Source of the DNA: Sulfurimonas sp. C5
Lineage (GTDB): Bacteria > Campylobacterota > Campylobacteria > Campylobacterales > Sulfurimonadaceae
Reading direction: 5' to 3'
DNA: 64,000 bases
NCBI RefSeq assembly: GCF_029872055.1
Contig: NZ_JARXNQ010000002.1
Span: 248,001 to 312,000 of the forward strand
In this document: one piece after another, positions 46,019-56,602 of the stretch
Numbering within the stretch: position 1 is the stretch's first letter
How the letters are laid out: each line of letters starts with the position of its first letter
Position numbers and translations under genes: made by a program
Notes under the pieces: model-generated
Seen by the model: only the letters and a program-made list of their open reading frames with translations
What the model was told of the DNA's origin: nothing
Database searches by the model: none

Positions 46019-48436
46019 ATGAAATTAAGTAATTATGGAGAATTCCCTGCTGACATTCCTGTTATTGCAGAGGATGATATATTTTTATATCCTTTTATGA
46101 TCTCACCGCTTTTTTTAAATGATGACAAAAATATTCAAGCGGCAACAACTGCAATTGAAGGCAATTCATTAGTAATTGTTTGTCCGACAAAACCAGAACA
46201 TGATGGGGAGAGAGATTACGACTCTTTATATGATGCAGGAGTTGTAGGTTCGATTATGAGAAAGGTTGCATTGCCTGATGGAAGAGTAAAAGTACTTTTT
46301 CAAGGTTTAGCACGTGCAAGAATGCAGCATAAAGTTTCAGATGAACCTTTAATTGCACATGTAGATGTTATACCATCAGTTGAGGTTAATTCTCTTAAGA
46401 TTGATGCAATTTTAGAGGTAGTACGTGAAAAAGTAAGAACTCTTTCAAGTGTAAGTAACTATTTTCCACCTGATCTTTTAAGAACAATAGAGGAAAACCA
46501 CGATCATAATCGTATAATTGATCTAATATGTTCAACTGTTAAACTAAAAAAAGATCAGGCTTATAAACTTTTTATAGAGACAAATACAGAGAAAAGATTT
46601 TTAGATCTAATTGATTATTTAATCGATGAAATTGAGGCGAATAAACTTCAAAAAGAGATCAGATCAAAAGTACATACACATATTGAAAAGGTGAATAAAG
46701 AGTACTTTTTAAAAGAGCAATTAAAACAGATCCAAAAAGAGCTTGGAACTGATACTGCCAGAGACGAAGAGATCGAAGAATATCGTAAAAAACTTGAAGC
46801 AAAAAAATCTAAAATGCCTGAAGATGCCTATAAAGAGATCTCAAAACAGTTAGAGCGCTTTTCAAGAATGCATCCGGATTCTTCAGATGCTTCAATGACA
46901 CAAACATATCTTGACTGGGTATTAGATATCCCTTTTGGGTCGATGAGTAAAAAAGCATTGGATATCTACGATGTAGAAAAACAGCTTGATAAAGATCATT
47001 ATTCATTAGAAAAGCCAAAAGAGAGAATAGTTGAATATTTTGCAGTGAAAGAACTTTTAGAGCTTCGCGGTATTAAGCAAACAAAATCTGCAGGTGCTAT
47101 TCTTTGTTTTTCAGGACCTCCGGGAGTTGGTAAAACATCATTAGCAAACTCGATTGCTTCTGCACTCAAGCGACCATTAGTACGTATAGCTTTAGGTGGT
47201 TTAGAAGATGTAAATGAGCTTCGTGGACACCGTCGTACATATGTTGGGGCAATGCCTGGACGTATTGTTCAAGGCTTGATTGATGCGAAGAAAATGAACC
47301 CTGTAATAGTGCTTGATGAGATTGATAAAGTTACTAGAAATGGTAGAGGAGATCCAACTGCTGCTCTTTTAGAGATTTTAGATCCTGAGCAAAACAGTGA
47401 ATTCCGTGATTACTATACGAATTTCAATATTGATCTTTCAAATGTTATTTTTATAGCAACTGCAAATGATGTAGGTCGTATCCCTAAGCCATTGTTTGAC
47501 AGAATGGAATTTATTACGGTTAGCTCATATACACCTCAAGAGAAGTTAGAGATTGCAAAAAGATATCTTATCCCTCAAGAGTTGAAAAAACATGGACTGA
47601 AAAAATCTGAAGTAACAATTTCAAAACCAGCATTAAAAGAGTTGATACACAGTTATACTCGTGAGGCTGGAGTACGTAATCTACGCCGTAGAGTTGCTCA
47701 AATGAGTAGAAAAGCGGCTTTATTACTTTTAAAAGATAAAAAACAAACAAAGATATCTATAGGTGTAAAAAATCTAGACGAGTTCTTTGATAAAACTGTA
47801 TTTGAGATCGAAAAAACAAATAAAATTCCTGTAGTGGGTGTCGTAAACGGTCTTGCATGGACAGCAGTGGGCGGAGATGTACTGAAAATTGAATCTATCC
47901 GTATAAAAGGTAAGGGTACTATGCAGCTTACAGGTAGTCTTGGTGATGTTATGAAGGAGTCTGCTCGTATCGCGTTTAGTGTAGTTAAGACTCTAATAGA
48001 TACAAAGAAACTAAGAATTTCTCAAGAGAACATACCACTTACATTTAAAGAACAAGAAGATAAAGTAGCTATAGATCCAAGTGAAGTATATAAGCGTTAT
48101 GACCTTCATGTACATGTTCCAGACGGTGCTACACCAAAAGATGGACCTAGTGCAGGTATTGCAATGGTAAGTGTTATAGCATCGATTTTAAGCTCTGCTA
48201 AAATTCGTTCAGATGTAGCAATGACGGGTGAGGTGTCTTTAAATGGAGATGTTCTGCCTATCGGTGGTTTAAAAGAGAAATTAATTGCTGCACACAAAGC
48301 AGATATGACAAAAGTTCTTATACCTCAGAAAAACTATGATAGAGATTTAGATGAAATACCTCAAGAAGTAAAAGATGCTATGGAAATAGTAGGGGTAAAA
48401 AGAATTGAAGAGGTTCTTAAACAAGTTCTAGTATAG
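46019..48436 (+). CDS. lon: ATP-dependent protease La (Lon)
   Basis: Cytoplasmic AAA+ protease for damaged and regulatory proteins (805 residues). The N-terminal LON domain spans about 10-200, a coiled coil follows to about 310, and the AAA+ domain has GPPGVGKT at 367-374 and VIVLDEIDKV. The protease domain carries the Ser-Lys dyad Ser711 (DGPSAGIAM) and Lys754 (PIGGLKEK). It lies behind bamD in one transcript. A 13-bp hairpin overlaps its stop codon. Confidence 0.97.
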   Translation: MKLSNYGEFPADIPVIAEDDIFLYPFMISPLFLNDDKNIQAATTAIEGNSLVIVCPTKPEHDGERDYDSLYDAGVVGSIMRKVALPDGRVKVLFQGLARARMQHKVSDEPLIAHVDVIPSVEVNSLKIDAILEVVREKVRTLSSVSNYFPPDLLRTIEENHDHNRIIDLICSTVKLKKDQAYKLFIETNTEKRFLDLIDYLIDEIEANKLQKEIRSKVHTHIEKVNKEYFLKEQLKQIQKELGTDTARDEEIEEYRKKLEAKKSKMPEDAYKEISKQLERFSRMHPDSSDASMTQTYLDWVLDIPFGSMSKKALDIYDVEKQLDKDHYSLEKPKERIVEYFAVKELLELRGIKQTKSAGAILCFSGPPGVGKTSLANSIASALKRPLVRIALGGLEDVNELRGHRRTYVGAMPGRIVQGLIDAKKMNPVIVLDEIDKVTRNGRGDPTAALLEILDPEQNSEFRDYYTNFNIDLSNVIFIATANDVGRIPKPLFDRMEFITVSSYTPQEKLEIAKRYLIPQELKKHGLKKSEVTISKPALKELIHSYTREAGVRNLRRRVAQMSRKAALLLLKDKKQTKISIGVKNLDEFFDKTVFEIEKTNKIPVVGVVNGLAWTAVGGDVLKIESIRIKGKGTMQLTGSLGDVMKESARIAFSVVKTLIDTKKLRISQENIPLTFKEQEDKVAIDPSEVYKRYDLHVHVPDGATPKDGPSAGIAMVSVIASILSSAKIRSDVAMTGEVSLNGDVLPIGGLKEKLIAAHKADMTKVLIPQKNYDRDLDEIPQEVKDAMEIVGVKRIEEVLKQVLV

Positions 48437-48446
48437 AACTTGTTTA
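48418..48446 (+). terminator. Hairpin overlapping the lon stop codon
   Basis: TAAACAAGTTCTA (48418-48430) and TAGAACTTGTTTA (48434-48446) pair perfectly around a GTA loop. The structure covers the last five codons and stop of lon. Only a weak T-rich stretch follows. It may also end transcripts from the convergent receiver gene. Confidence 0.6.
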
Positions 48447-48456
48447 GTCAATTGAT

Positions 48457-48834
48457 TTATACTATTACAGTATTCATTTTAGCAATGAGTTCATCATTGC
48501 GAATAGGCTTCATTAAAAAGCCGTTTGCACCAGCTTCCAATGCTTCAGCTTTCTTTGTTTCATCCGTAGTCAGTACAATAATTGGAAGTTGACGTAGAGA
48601 ATCATCTGCACGTACAACTTTTAACATTTCAATACCACCCATTATCGGCATGATGATATCTAGTAAAATAAGATCGATGTCATTACGTCCTTTTAAAACA
48701 CCGATTGCATCAGACCCATTTTTAGCTTCTACAACTTCTTTGACATTCCCTGTTTTTAAAAGCATAGACTTTAATAATTTTAAGTTAATAAGATCATCAT
48801 CTACTGCAAGTACTACTAAATCTTTTTGTGTCAT
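48457..48834 (-). CDS. Single-domain response regulator (CheY-like)
   Basis: Stand-alone receiver domain of 125 residues with all phosphorylation residues: the acidic pair in VLAVDDDLINL, the phospho-acceptor Asp in LILLDIIMP, Thr in VLTTDE and Lys in LMKPIRN. There is no output domain. It is the last gene of the operon PAS - Hpt - hybrid kinase - receiver and is the likely terminal acceptor of that relay; it might act on the flagellar motor or on another protein. The start lies 11 bases after the kinase stop. Confidence 0.92.
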   Translation of the reverse strand: MTQKDLVVLAVDDDLINLKLLKSMLLKTGNVKEVVEAKNGSDAIGVLKGRNDIDLILLDIIMPIMGGIEMLKVVRADDSLRQLPIIVLTTDETKKAEALEAGANGFLMKPIRNDELIAKMNTVIV

Positions 48835-48845
48835 TGTCTAATTCC

Positions 48846-51800
48846 TTACATATATTTTTCTAATATAGATCTGAGTTTTTCTTTATTTACCGAATCTTCA
48901 GAAATAAGAATATCTGCATCTGTTTGTACATCAATAGCATCTTTAAGTAAAGCATCTAGCAAGATTACTTTATATTTATATTGAGCCAGTTTTTCATTTA
49001 AAACTTCAGCATTGTTTGCAGTATCATATTCAAATGATAAGTCAGTTAAAATTTTTGCAAACAGTTTTGTATTAAATTTACTATAGTTTGCAATGAGTAC
49101 ATCAGCATCATATTGAAGTGCTTCTTCCTCTTCAGGAGTTAGTTCTTCCTGAGTTTCAACGCTAATAGTTTCTTCCTCTTCTTCTTGAACTGCAACAGGT
49201 TCTTCAATTGTTTCTGTTGGTTCTACATCGGCAGTTTTTGTTGTATCGTTCACTTCTTCTTCATACACAATGTAATCAGCTAGAAAATGGTTTAAAAGCG
49301 TAACGATCTCAGCACGAACCAGAGGTTTTGTCGTGTATTCATCAAGACCTGCTTCTAGGAATCTTTCTCTATCCCCTTTAAGGGCATTGGCAGTTAATGC
49401 TAAAATTGGAACGTGAGGTTGATTATAAACTTCTTCGTATTCCAAAATCTCTTTAGTTGCTTCCATACCATCTAAGAACGGCATTTGAATATCCATAAAG
49501 ATTAGGTCATAATTGCCATCTTTACGTTTTTGGAAAGCTTCTAAACCGTTAGATGCAATATCTATTGTGAGTCCTAAGTCTTCCAAAGTTCTTTTGATCA
49601 GTTTTTGATTAATAATATTATCTTCGGCAACTAAAACATTCGCATGGAATCTAGATGTTTCTACATCATATTTTTTACGACTGACTTTTTTAGCTTTTTT
49701 TGCACTAAAGTTAGAATTGCTATAGTTTTCAAGTGCTTGTTTTAATTTTGTATTGTTAATCGGTTCATACAATGTTTTAAATACATCTAGACCCATAGAG
49801 TCAATCGTTCTCATGTAATACGATTTTGTTAAAAGAATTAACTCTTCAGGCATTGAACTAAATGCATTTAAGTCGTTTTCTGTCGCATAATCATAGTCAA
49901 TAAATAATAAGTCGTAACTTACCTGTCTTTGTAGAGTTTCAAGCTCATTAAGGTCTTTAAACAGAGTATAACTGATACCGTAAAAATCAAGATATTCACG
50001 TAGGTAAATATCTTGATTTTTTTGTTTATGAGCAGATTCTAAGATTAATGCATTGATATTAGGGAATGCTCCTCTTGAAGATTCTTGTGTGCTTTCAACC
50101 TCTTCAAAATCGATTGTAAAGAAGAAAGTTGTCCCTTCACCTGGTTCACTATGAAGATCAAGTTGTCCACCCATAAGTTCAATAAATCTAGATGAAATTG
50201 TAAGACCTAGACCAGTACCACCGTATTTACGTGTAATAGAAGTGTCCGCCTGAGAGAAAGCCTCGAAAATTCTTGCTTTTTGCTCACTTGTTACACCGAT
50301 ACCGCTATCTTGGATCTCAAATCTAACACGCGTGATACCCTCTTGAGGTGCTTCAAGTTTTCTAATATCAACGTTAATAGCACCTGAACTGCTTGTAAAT
50401 TTAACAGCATTTGAAAGAAGATTAATAATAACTTCTTTGATTTTTGTCGGATCCCCTTTAATAGGTTCTTCAAGCTCAGGATCGATGAAACATCCAAGAT
50501 CAATATGTTTTTCACTTGCACGAACAGCATAAACTTCAACTGCACTTTCAAACTCTTCGATAGGGTTGAAAACAATATCTTCAATTTCGAGTTTATTAGA
50601 CTCAATTTTAGATAAGTCAAGAATGTTATTGATAATCTCAAGAAGGTTTTCTGAGGATTTTTCAATAATCTCAACGAATTCTTGTTGTTCCTCTTTAAGA
50701 CCAGTATCTTTAAGAAGTTCGGTAAACCCAACGATACCGTTTAGCGGAGTACGAATCTCGTGTGACATATTTGCCAGGAACATAGATTTTGCTTCACTCG
50801 CTTCTTGTGCCATCTCTTTATCGAGTTTTGTTTGCTCGATAATTCTTTCAAGTAAATTATAGGCTTCCGTTGTACCTTGAGCAGTATCAAGATTGATATC
50901 TTCTGCATTATGTTCCGTAGCGTCTTCAGCAACACGAATAAGAACTTCCTCAAGATTTTTGATATTTTTAGCGATCTCATTAGAAAGTAAATAACCTAAA
51001 ATAGCAAGAATAATTGAAACAAGCCATACAGTTAAAGTGATAGCAAGAAATCTAAGTGCATCTGTTTTAACAACGATAGCTCTCGCATCCATTGCTTCTA
51101 GAACTTTTTCTTGTGCCTCATAAAGAATATTTGTTTTTTCCGATAACATGGCAAACCAAACACCGGCATTTGTTTCATATTCACCTGCTGCTGCAGATAC
51201 CATAACAGATGCTCTCTCTGTATTGATGTCATCGAATAGTTCAAGTGTATCTTCACTTTTGAAAATATCATTCAAAGATTTGATAAGCGCTTGATCTTTT
51301 AAAGTGTCATAAGTGATCGCATCTGCTTTTGAAACGAGATTAATCCACTTATTTACTTCCTCTTCATCAAGTTCAGTTGAACGAGCAATGGCAAATGAGA
51401 TAAAGTCCCGCTCAGCGGAAGTATATTCGTTAGCTCTAACTAATGTAATATATTTAAAAGAATAGTCATTGATTTTTGGATCTAACTGATTATAAGTAAT
51501 CTCTTCAAGTTGTTTAATTGCAATACTCTGTGCTTGACCGTATACTGTTTCATAAACATTTTTAAAGTTTGTTTTTTGCTCATCTACAAGATGTCGTGTT
51601 TCAACAATTTTTTTGATTGCATTTTCTAAAGTTTCTGCTTCCTCTTTTAAAGATACAGAATGCTCTTTAGTAGCTTGAGCATAAATATGTTCAAAGTATG
51701 CTTTTGCTTTTTCATCAACAATCGTTCTTTGTTTGACAAGTGACTTTAATGTATTTGGAGATGAGTTTCCAAGGTACATTACTGTCATACCCCTTTCACG

Positions 51801-51977
51801 AGAGATATTGTTGACTAAAGAGTTTAATTCTCTGTTTGCAGCAAGTCTATCTTGTAGTAATTGTGCAGCTTTATAATTTTCATACGAATCATAAACAAAA
51901 TAACTCGTGATAGAAAAGAGAATAATAATAGGAAGTAATGAAATTAATCTAAGTCTACTTTTAAGTCCTAGTTGCAT
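48846..51977 (-). CDS. Hybrid sensor histidine kinase with NIT-type sensor domain
   Basis: Membrane sensor kinase of 1043 residues. Two helices, about 12-30 and 305-335, flank a periplasmic helical domain that opens with [20 protein letters not shown], the signature of the nitrate/nitrite-sensing NIT family. Next come HisKA with [11 protein letters not shown] (His near 406), HATPase with GTGLGLTIS, a degenerate receiver at about 650-760, and a full receiver at about 775-895 ([19 protein letters not shown] with Asp near 828, ALTAN, TTKPL). After an acidic linker the last 85 residues look like a third receiver that has lost the acidic pair ([29 protein letters not shown]). Nitrate or nitrite as ligand is a family-based guess. 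Confidence 0.88.
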   Translation of the reverse strand: MQLGLKSRLRLISLLPIIILFSITSYFVYDSYENYKAAQLLQDRLAANRELNSLVNNISRERGMTVMYLGNSSPNTLKSLVKQRTIVDEKAKAYFEHIYAQATKEHSVSLKEEAETLENAIKKIVETRHLVDEQKTNFKNVYETVYGQAQSIAIKQLEEITYNQLDPKINDYSFKYITLVRANEYTSAERDFISFAIARSTELDEEEVNKWINLVSKADAITYDTLKDQALIKSLNDIFKSEDTLELFDDINTERASVMVSAAAGEYETNAGVWFAMLSEKTNILYEAQEKVLEAMDARAIVVKTDALRFLAITLTVWLVSIILAILGYLLSNEIAKNIKNLEEVLIRVAEDATEHNAEDINLDTAQGTTEAYNLLERIIEQTKLDKEMAQEASEAKSMFLANMSHEIRTPLNGIVGFTELLKDTGLKEEQQEFVEIIEKSSENLLEIINNILDLSKIESNKLEIEDIVFNPIEEFESAVEVYAVRASEKHIDLGCFIDPELEEPIKGDPTKIKEVIINLLSNAVKFTSSSGAINVDIRKLEAPQEGITRVRFEIQDSGIGVTSEQKARIFEAFSQADTSITRKYGGTGLGLTISSRFIELMGGQLDLHSEPGEGTTFFFTIDFEEVESTQESSRGAFPNINALILESAHKQKNQDIYLREYLDFYGISYTLFKDLNELETLQRQVSYDLLFIDYDYATENDLNAFSSMPEELILLTKSYYMRTIDSMGLDVFKTLYEPINNTKLKQALENYSNSNFSAKKAKKVSRKKYDVETSRFHANVLVAEDNIINQKLIKRTLEDLGLTIDIASNGLEAFQKRKDGNYDLIFMDIQMPFLDGMEATKEILEYEEVYNQPHVPILALTANALKGDRERFLEAGLDEYTTKPLVRAEIVTLLNHFLADYIVYEEEVNDTTKTADVEPTETIEEPVAVQEEEEETISVETQEELTPEEEEALQYDADVLIANYSKFNTKLFAKILTDLSFEYDTANNAEVLNEKLAQYKYKVILLDALLKDAIDVQTDADILISEDSVNKEKLRSILEKYM

Positions 51978-51980
51978 ATG

Positions 51981-53711
51981 TTAATCCTCACTCGAGATTT
52001 GTTCTAAAAGTTCTTCAACTCTTGATATCATATTGAAAGCATCATCTACATTCTCAATGTTTAACAACTCTTGCAGTGCGTTTGAAAGCTCTGTAAATCT
52101 AATATTGTTACTCATCCCTTTGAGTTGGTTTGCTTGTGCTTTTAAAAGATCTAGATCGGAGTTCTGTAAAGCAGTTTTCATAGTAGCTATAATATCTTTA
52201 GCTTCTGTTTGAAAATCTTCTAATAACTCATGTAAACTTTCAGTGTCTAAACCGATCTCTTGAGCTATCTGTTCTTTAGAATATGTTTGAACAGATTCTG
52301 GCTCTTGTGTAGTGTCATCTTCTAATGAAATTGGTTCTTGAAAATCAAATTCTGTACTTTCACTTTGTATTTCATCTGCTAAATCTATAGCTACTTCTTC
52401 ATGTGCAATAAAATTATCATCTGCTAATTCTGGAATATCAATCTGTTCAGGCACGTCATCATCTGCAATAGAAATAATAGCATCATCTGCTTCAGTAGGA
52501 AGTTCTAGTTTATCATTAAACTCTTCATCAGCTGTACCAATCTCTTCTTCAGGTTCATCTTTAAAGTCGAGTGTTAACTCTTCTTCCTCTTCGTGCATCT
52601 CTTGAGGAGTTCCACTATCTAAATTGATCTCCTCTCCGGCAAGTTTTGCAATAATCATATAAAAAGCATCAAGATTTTTCTTAATGATATTAAGATCGCC
52701 AGTAGTATTGATAGTTGTTAAAACTTCAAGTGCATCTTCGATACGAAGGTTTGCCGCAACACCTTTAAGTTTGTGTGAAAGGATTTTAACTGTGTCAACA
52801 TCACCTTCATCTAAAGCACCATATAGTTCTGATTTAAACTCTTTTGCTTGGCTGATAAAGTCTTCTATAAACTCTTCAATCAAATCGAGAGGCAAACCAA
52901 GTTCATCTGAAGCGATTTGAGGATTGTACACATATCCACTGTTGATAATTTTTTCTAATTCAGGATCAAGGTGCATTGTTCCTGCTGCAGGGATCGTCTG
53001 TTTGACAGGAGTTTCTACGGCAACAGGTTCTGTACTTTCTTCTACTTCTATAGACTCAGGAATCTCGATTGATGTAGGAAATTCAGATTCAACAGCTTCC
53101 GTAGATGCTAATTCTGGATGCAGTTCGAAACTGTCATCAATAACATCGTCAACACTCAAATCACCTACATCTAAAGGAGATTCATCAACGTGTACAGGAA
53201 GCTCTTCATAATCTGTTAAACCGCTATCATATTCATCCTCTAAGATTTCGTGAGCAGGTGCTGTTTCTGAAAGAATAGGTGTTTCAGCTTCTGTTGGAAA
53301 ACTTATAGGCTCAGGTGTAGTAGCAGTTTGTTGTGAAGGTCTATCTAAGCGATCTACAGAAATTGTACCTTTTTCGGAATCAGTTAATATCCTTAAATGA
53401 TTAAGGTGGATGAAATAAGCTTTTTCAATTGGATTGTCTGCTAAATATGCCGTCGTAATGGAAACATCTGATTTAAATACATGATTATTGACATTAATGA
53501 TAACCCGTGGATGTTCTGTAGAGTCAGCACAAGAGACATAGTCAATCCAATGTACGTGTTGAAAGTTATGAACATAACCTGGTGTTTTGACGAAAAGATC
53601 AGCAAAATCTGTAGCTTCTGCTTGTAGCTGTGCTAAAGTTTCTAGACCCAAAGTTTTTAAATCTTTTTCGTCTATACCTATAAACTCTTTTTTATAATTG
53701 TAGATTAGCAT
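51981..53711 (-). CDS. Double-Hpt phosphotransfer protein with N-terminal sensor-like domain
   Basis: Soluble protein of 576 residues. Residues 1-125 form a compact alpha/beta domain of unknown family (EFIGIDEKDLKTLGLETL, VHNFQHVHWIDYVSC). An acidic, Pro/Glu-rich linker follows to about 245. Then two related Hpt modules: the first at about 262-335 with phosphorylatable His313 in LSHKLKGVAANLRI, the second at about 477-550 where the equivalent AQANQLKGMSNNIRF has Asn528 instead of His. A second acidic linker separates them. Only the first can carry phosphate; the second probably binds receivers without transfer. It sits four bases upstream of the hybrid kinase, so it is likely its phosphotransfer partner. 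Confidence 0.82.
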   Translation of the reverse strand: MLIYNYKKEFIGIDEKDLKTLGLETLAQLQAEATDFADLFVKTPGYVHNFQHVHWIDYVSCADSTEHPRVIINVNNHVFKSDVSITTAYLADNPIEKAYFIHLNHLRILTDSEKGTISVDRLDRPSQQTATTPEPISFPTEAETPILSETAPAHEILEDEYDSGLTDYEELPVHVDESPLDVGDLSVDDVIDDSFELHPELASTEAVESEFPTSIEIPESIEVEESTEPVAVETPVKQTIPAAGTMHLDPELEKIINSGYVYNPQIASDELGLPLDLIEEFIEDFISQAKEFKSELYGALDEGDVDTVKILSHKLKGVAANLRIEDALEVLTTINTTGDLNIIKKNLDAFYMIIAKLAGEEINLDSGTPQEMHEEEEELTLDFKDEPEEEIGTADEEFNDKLELPTEADDAIISIADDDVPEQIDIPELADDNFIAHEEVAIDLADEIQSESTEFDFQEPISLEDDTTQEPESVQTYSKEQIAQEIGLDTESLHELLEDFQTEAKDIIATMKTALQNSDLDLLKAQANQLKGMSNNIRFTELSNALQELLNIENVDDAFNMISRVEELLEQISSED

Positions 53712-53713
53712 TT

Positions 53714-54142
53714 TTACCCCTTATTCTCTACAGACTCAGCTTCTAACATCTTTATGTAAGCTTCTTCTGTATCAACTATATCTTTTCTTGATGCTGCACG
53801 ACGTGCTGCTATATAGCCTGTAATATTGTCACTGTCATCTTTAATAGGCAAAATTTCTGTATCAACCCAGTAATATCTGCCGTCTTTTCTTAAGTTCTTG
53901 ACAATACCATTCCATGCTTGCCCACTTTTAATAGTACTCCACATTTTTGCAAATGCAGTTGTTGGCATATCCGGGTGTCTTACAATATTGTGTGGTTGTC
54001 CTACCAATTCATCTACACTATAGCCAGAAACATTGGAAAATGCTTTATTCGCGTAGGTAATAATCCCTTTTTCATCTGTTTGACTAACTATGACTAAGTT
54101 ATCAAACATATACTCTTCATCAATAGGAGTTACTTTTTCCAT
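53714..54142 (-). CDS. Aer-type PAS domain protein
   Basis: Single PAS domain protein of 142 residues, very like the FAD-binding PAS of the aerotaxis receptor Aer: GIITYANKAFSNVSGYSVDE, LVGQPHNIVRHPDMPTTAFA, MWSTIKSGQAWNGIVKNLRK and DGRYYWVDTEILPI. In this phylum such proteins (CetB/CetC type) work with separate signalling partners for energy taxis. No output domain is present, so it would sense redox state and signal through its neighbours; it leads the phosphorelay operon. The cofactor (FAD or haem) is not proved. Confidence 0.88.
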   Translation of the reverse strand: MEKVTPIDEEYMFDNLVIVSQTDEKGIITYANKAFSNVSGYSVDELVGQPHNIVRHPDMPTTAFAKMWSTIKSGQAWNGIVKNLRKDGRYYWVDTEILPIKDDSDNITGYIAARRAASRKDIVDTEEAYIKMLEAESVENKG

Positions 54143-54189
54143 ACTCTAAACCTTATATTTAGCAAAAATTTTAGAATTGTCACAAATAT

Positions 54190-54195
54190 ATCATA
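54190..54195 (-). promoter_or_regulatory. Possible -10 box for the phosphorelay operon
   Basis: Reads TATGAT on the minus strand, 47 bases before the PAS gene start, in an A/T-rich gap (54143-54213) that holds no gene. Confidence 0.35.
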
Positions 54196-54213
54196 TAGAA
54201 ATAAAAATAAAAC

Positions 54214-56013
54214 TTAGTTATAAAAGATTTTGATGTTTTTTGCATCTTTTCTGTTTAAAATTGTCGACAACTCCTCTGTAGAAGCATTTCTAATATTTTC
54301 AAAACTACCGAAATGGTTGAGAAGTTTTTGGACTTTTGCTGCTGATATTCCCTGTAAGCTTAAAAGTTTGCTCTCTTGATCCAGTTTCAGTTTTGTTTTT
54401 TTATGAAAGGTTATTGCAGAACGATGGGCTTCATCTCTAAGATTCTGAACCCACTGCAGTCGTTTATCTGAATCTTTAAGTTTAAATATCTCGTCTTTAG
54501 TATAGATTATATCTTTTGCTTTTCCTTTTGCTCTGTGGGCTTTTGCATCTATCTTTTCTTTAGAAATAGCGATGACATCCATGTTGACACCGTTAGAAAC
54601 CAAGATATCGAGTGCCAAATTTAAAAGTGTGGCACCTCCGTCAAGTATCCAAAGATCAGGTGCTGGATTTTTACTAAAGCTTTCAACCCTTCTTGTAAGT
54701 GTTTCTCTCATTTGTGCATATTCGTCTTTTGCTTCAAGATGGTAAGTTCTATATGATTTTTTATCAAACTTACCGTCTTCATACACCACCATGGCTCCAA
54801 CTGTAGCCATCCCAGCCATATGGGAATTGTCAAATATTTCGACTCTGTTTGGAATAACTTCCAGTTGGCATAATTCTTTAATATCCTGAAGAAGTTTCAG
54901 ATTAGAATTATTTTGTTTTTTGAGTAGTTCTTGGGCATTTAAATGTGCTAATGAAATAAGATCTTTTTTCTTTCCTCTTTGAGGAATTGTAATAGAGGCT
55001 TTTTTTTCAAAAACTCTGCTGAGGTGCTCTTCAATAAGTTCTTGATCCTCAAAAGAGACATTTACGAGTATAGGTGCAACTATAGGTGGTTTTTCCTCTT
55101 TATAAAAATCTACAAGTGCCTGTGTAAATATTTCATTTGCATCAAAACCCTCTGTAAGATTGATGTAGTCATGAGAAGAGGAGATAATTTTTCCGTTCCT
55201 CATAAATATTTTGACAAGTACCGCTCGTTGTTCGTTATGCTCTACGACAAAAATATCGAAGTTTTCGTTACTTGCAAAATCTATTTCTGAATTGATTTCC
55301 GATCGAGAAATTTTATCAATTGTATCTCGTAATTCTGCCGCTTCTTCGAAACGGAGTTCCTCAGCATAAAATTCCATTTTTTCTTGCAGTTTTTTGATTA
55401 GCAGCTTTTTATTTTTAATTAATGAAACGGCTAAATCGACTTCTTGTTGGTAACGCTCTTTTGAAATAGGCAGTTCACAAGGACCTAAACATTTGTCAAT
55501 CTGATAATAAAGACAAAGTTTTTTTGAACGTAAACATCCTTTTTTTTGTACCAGTTTTGCGATGGAATAGATAGAGTTTAAAATATCTCTAGCACCTACT
55601 GAATAGGGACCAAAGTAGGTGATGTCTTTAGAATTGATGATCTTTCTTGTAATGTCTAGTCTCGGATATTTTTCAGAGTTATCAAGATAGATATATGGAT
55701 ATGTTTTATCATCACGAAGTAAAATATTATATTTTGGATGGAGTTGTTTAATCAGAGAATTTTCTAAAATTAGAGCATCATGCTCAGAGTTGACAACAAT
55801 GTATTCCAGTGATACAGTCTGTTCAAGCATCTTTGTAATTCTAACAGAAAGTGTAGGATTTGGACGCAGTTCCGGAGTAAAGTACCAATAACTTTTAACA
55901 CGGTTAGAGAGACTTTTTGCTTTTCCAACATATAAAAGTCTGCCATTTTTATCAAAATATTGATAAATTCCTGGCGTTGAAGGAAGTTGTTGTATAGTAG
56001 TTTTAAGATCCAT
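54214..56013 (-). CDS. uvrC: Excinuclease ABC subunit C
   Basis: Makes both incisions in nucleotide excision repair (599 residues). The GIY-YIG domain is at the N-terminus ([30 protein letters not shown]). A cysteine cluster follows ([20 protein letters not shown]), then the UVR motif ([16 protein letters not shown] near 220), the RNase H-like domain ([19 protein letters not shown]) and helix-hairpin-helix motifs at the end ([20 protein letters not shown]). The start overlaps the upstream gene by 11 bases. Confidence 0.96.
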   Translation of the reverse strand: MDLKTTIQQLPSTPGIYQYFDKNGRLLYVGKAKSLSNRVKSYWYFTPELRPNPTLSVRITKMLEQTVSLEYIVVNSEHDALILENSLIKQLHPKYNILLRDDKTYPYIYLDNSEKYPRLDITRKIINSKDITYFGPYSVGARDILNSIYSIAKLVQKKGCLRSKKLCLYYQIDKCLGPCELPISKERYQQEVDLAVSLIKNKKLLIKKLQEKMEFYAEELRFEEAAELRDTIDKISRSEINSEIDFASNENFDIFVVEHNEQRAVLVKIFMRNGKIISSSHDYINLTEGFDANEIFTQALVDFYKEEKPPIVAPILVNVSFEDQELIEEHLSRVFEKKASITIPQRGKKKDLISLAHLNAQELLKKQNNSNLKLLQDIKELCQLEVIPNRVEIFDNSHMAGMATVGAMVVYEDGKFDKKSYRTYHLEAKDEYAQMRETLTRRVESFSKNPAPDLWILDGGATLLNLALDILVSNGVNMDVIAISKEKIDAKAHRAKGKAKDIIYTKDEIFKLKDSDKRLQWVQNLRDEAHRSAITFHKKTKLKLDQESKLLSLQGISAAKVQKLLNHFGSFENIRNASTEELSTILNRKDAKNIKIFYN

Positions 56014-56452
56014 TGTTCTCTTTTATAATGTCAAAAATTGATTTTACAAGTTTATTGAGTCTTTCGTCTTCAATGCTTACAGTGAGTGTTCCACTTGCAC
56101 GTTCTGGATAACTTGGTGCTGTATCTGTTTTTTGTTTGGTTTGTGGTTTAAAAGAAGGGGTATGTGTTACGAAAGCTCTTATATCTGTTATGTAAAGTTC
56201 CTTACACTCATCAGGAGTTACATATTTTAAAGCACTTTTAATCGATTGTATATTATTATCAAACTCTTGTTTAGCACCTGGATGGTTAAGCACAAAAAAA
56301 AGTGTTTGATTTTTTATATAAGCAAACTTTACCATTTTTTGTAATGGTAGGTTAAATAGAGATTGTATTTTCTTTATGCAATGAAAATGAGATAGCTTAG
56401 AAAATTGAGGTTGATTTTGAATAGTTTTTATAATTTCACTGGCATTTTTCAT
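56003..56452 (-). CDS. DciA-like (DUF721-type) protein
   Basis: A 149-residue protein upstream of uvrC. The first 80 residues ([20 protein letters not shown], then [20 protein letters not shown]) resemble the KH-like DUF721 core of DciA, the replicative helicase operator of most bacteria that lack DnaC. The usual Trp of DUF721 is not obvious, so the match is moderate. A Pro/Thr-rich linker leads to a C-terminal helix. The ATG abuts the start of the divergent lipoprotein gene with no bases between them. Confidence 0.55.
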   Translation of the reverse strand: MKNASEIIKTIQNQPQFSKLSHFHCIKKIQSLFNLPLQKMVKFAYIKNQTLFFVLNHPGAKQEFDNNIQSIKSALKYVTPDECKELYITDIRAFVTHTPSFKPQTKQKTDTAPSYPERASGTLTVSIEDERLNKLVKSIFDIIKENNGS

Positions 56453-56602
56453 ATGCTAATTATAACAAGCTTTTTGTTAAGTGTGAGTGGATGTGGATAT
56501 AAAGCACCACCATATTATGAAAAGGCAGCTCCACAAAGTGATGAAAACGTAGAGTTTCATATGGAAAAGCAAAAATTTGATACAAATGAGAGTTGTAACT
56601 AA
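56453..56602 (+). CDS. Small LptM-like lipoprotein
   Basis: A 49-residue lipoprotein. The lipobox LLSVSGC is followed by GYKAPPYYEKAAP, which resembles the short lipoprotein LptM (YifL), whose mature N-terminus CGLKGPLY aids maturation of LptD. The frame stays open upstream with TTG codons at 56405, 56411 and 56417, but only the ATG at 56453 gives a short leader. The leader then lacks a basic residue and no ribosome site is visible, so the start is uncertain. Bases 56453-56455 directly adjoin the divergent start codon (CATATG). nadB follows without a gap. Longer uses of this frame would overlap the divergent gene. Confidence 0.6.
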   Translation: MLIITSFLLSVSGCGYKAPPYYEKAAPQSDENVEFHMEKQKFDTNESCN

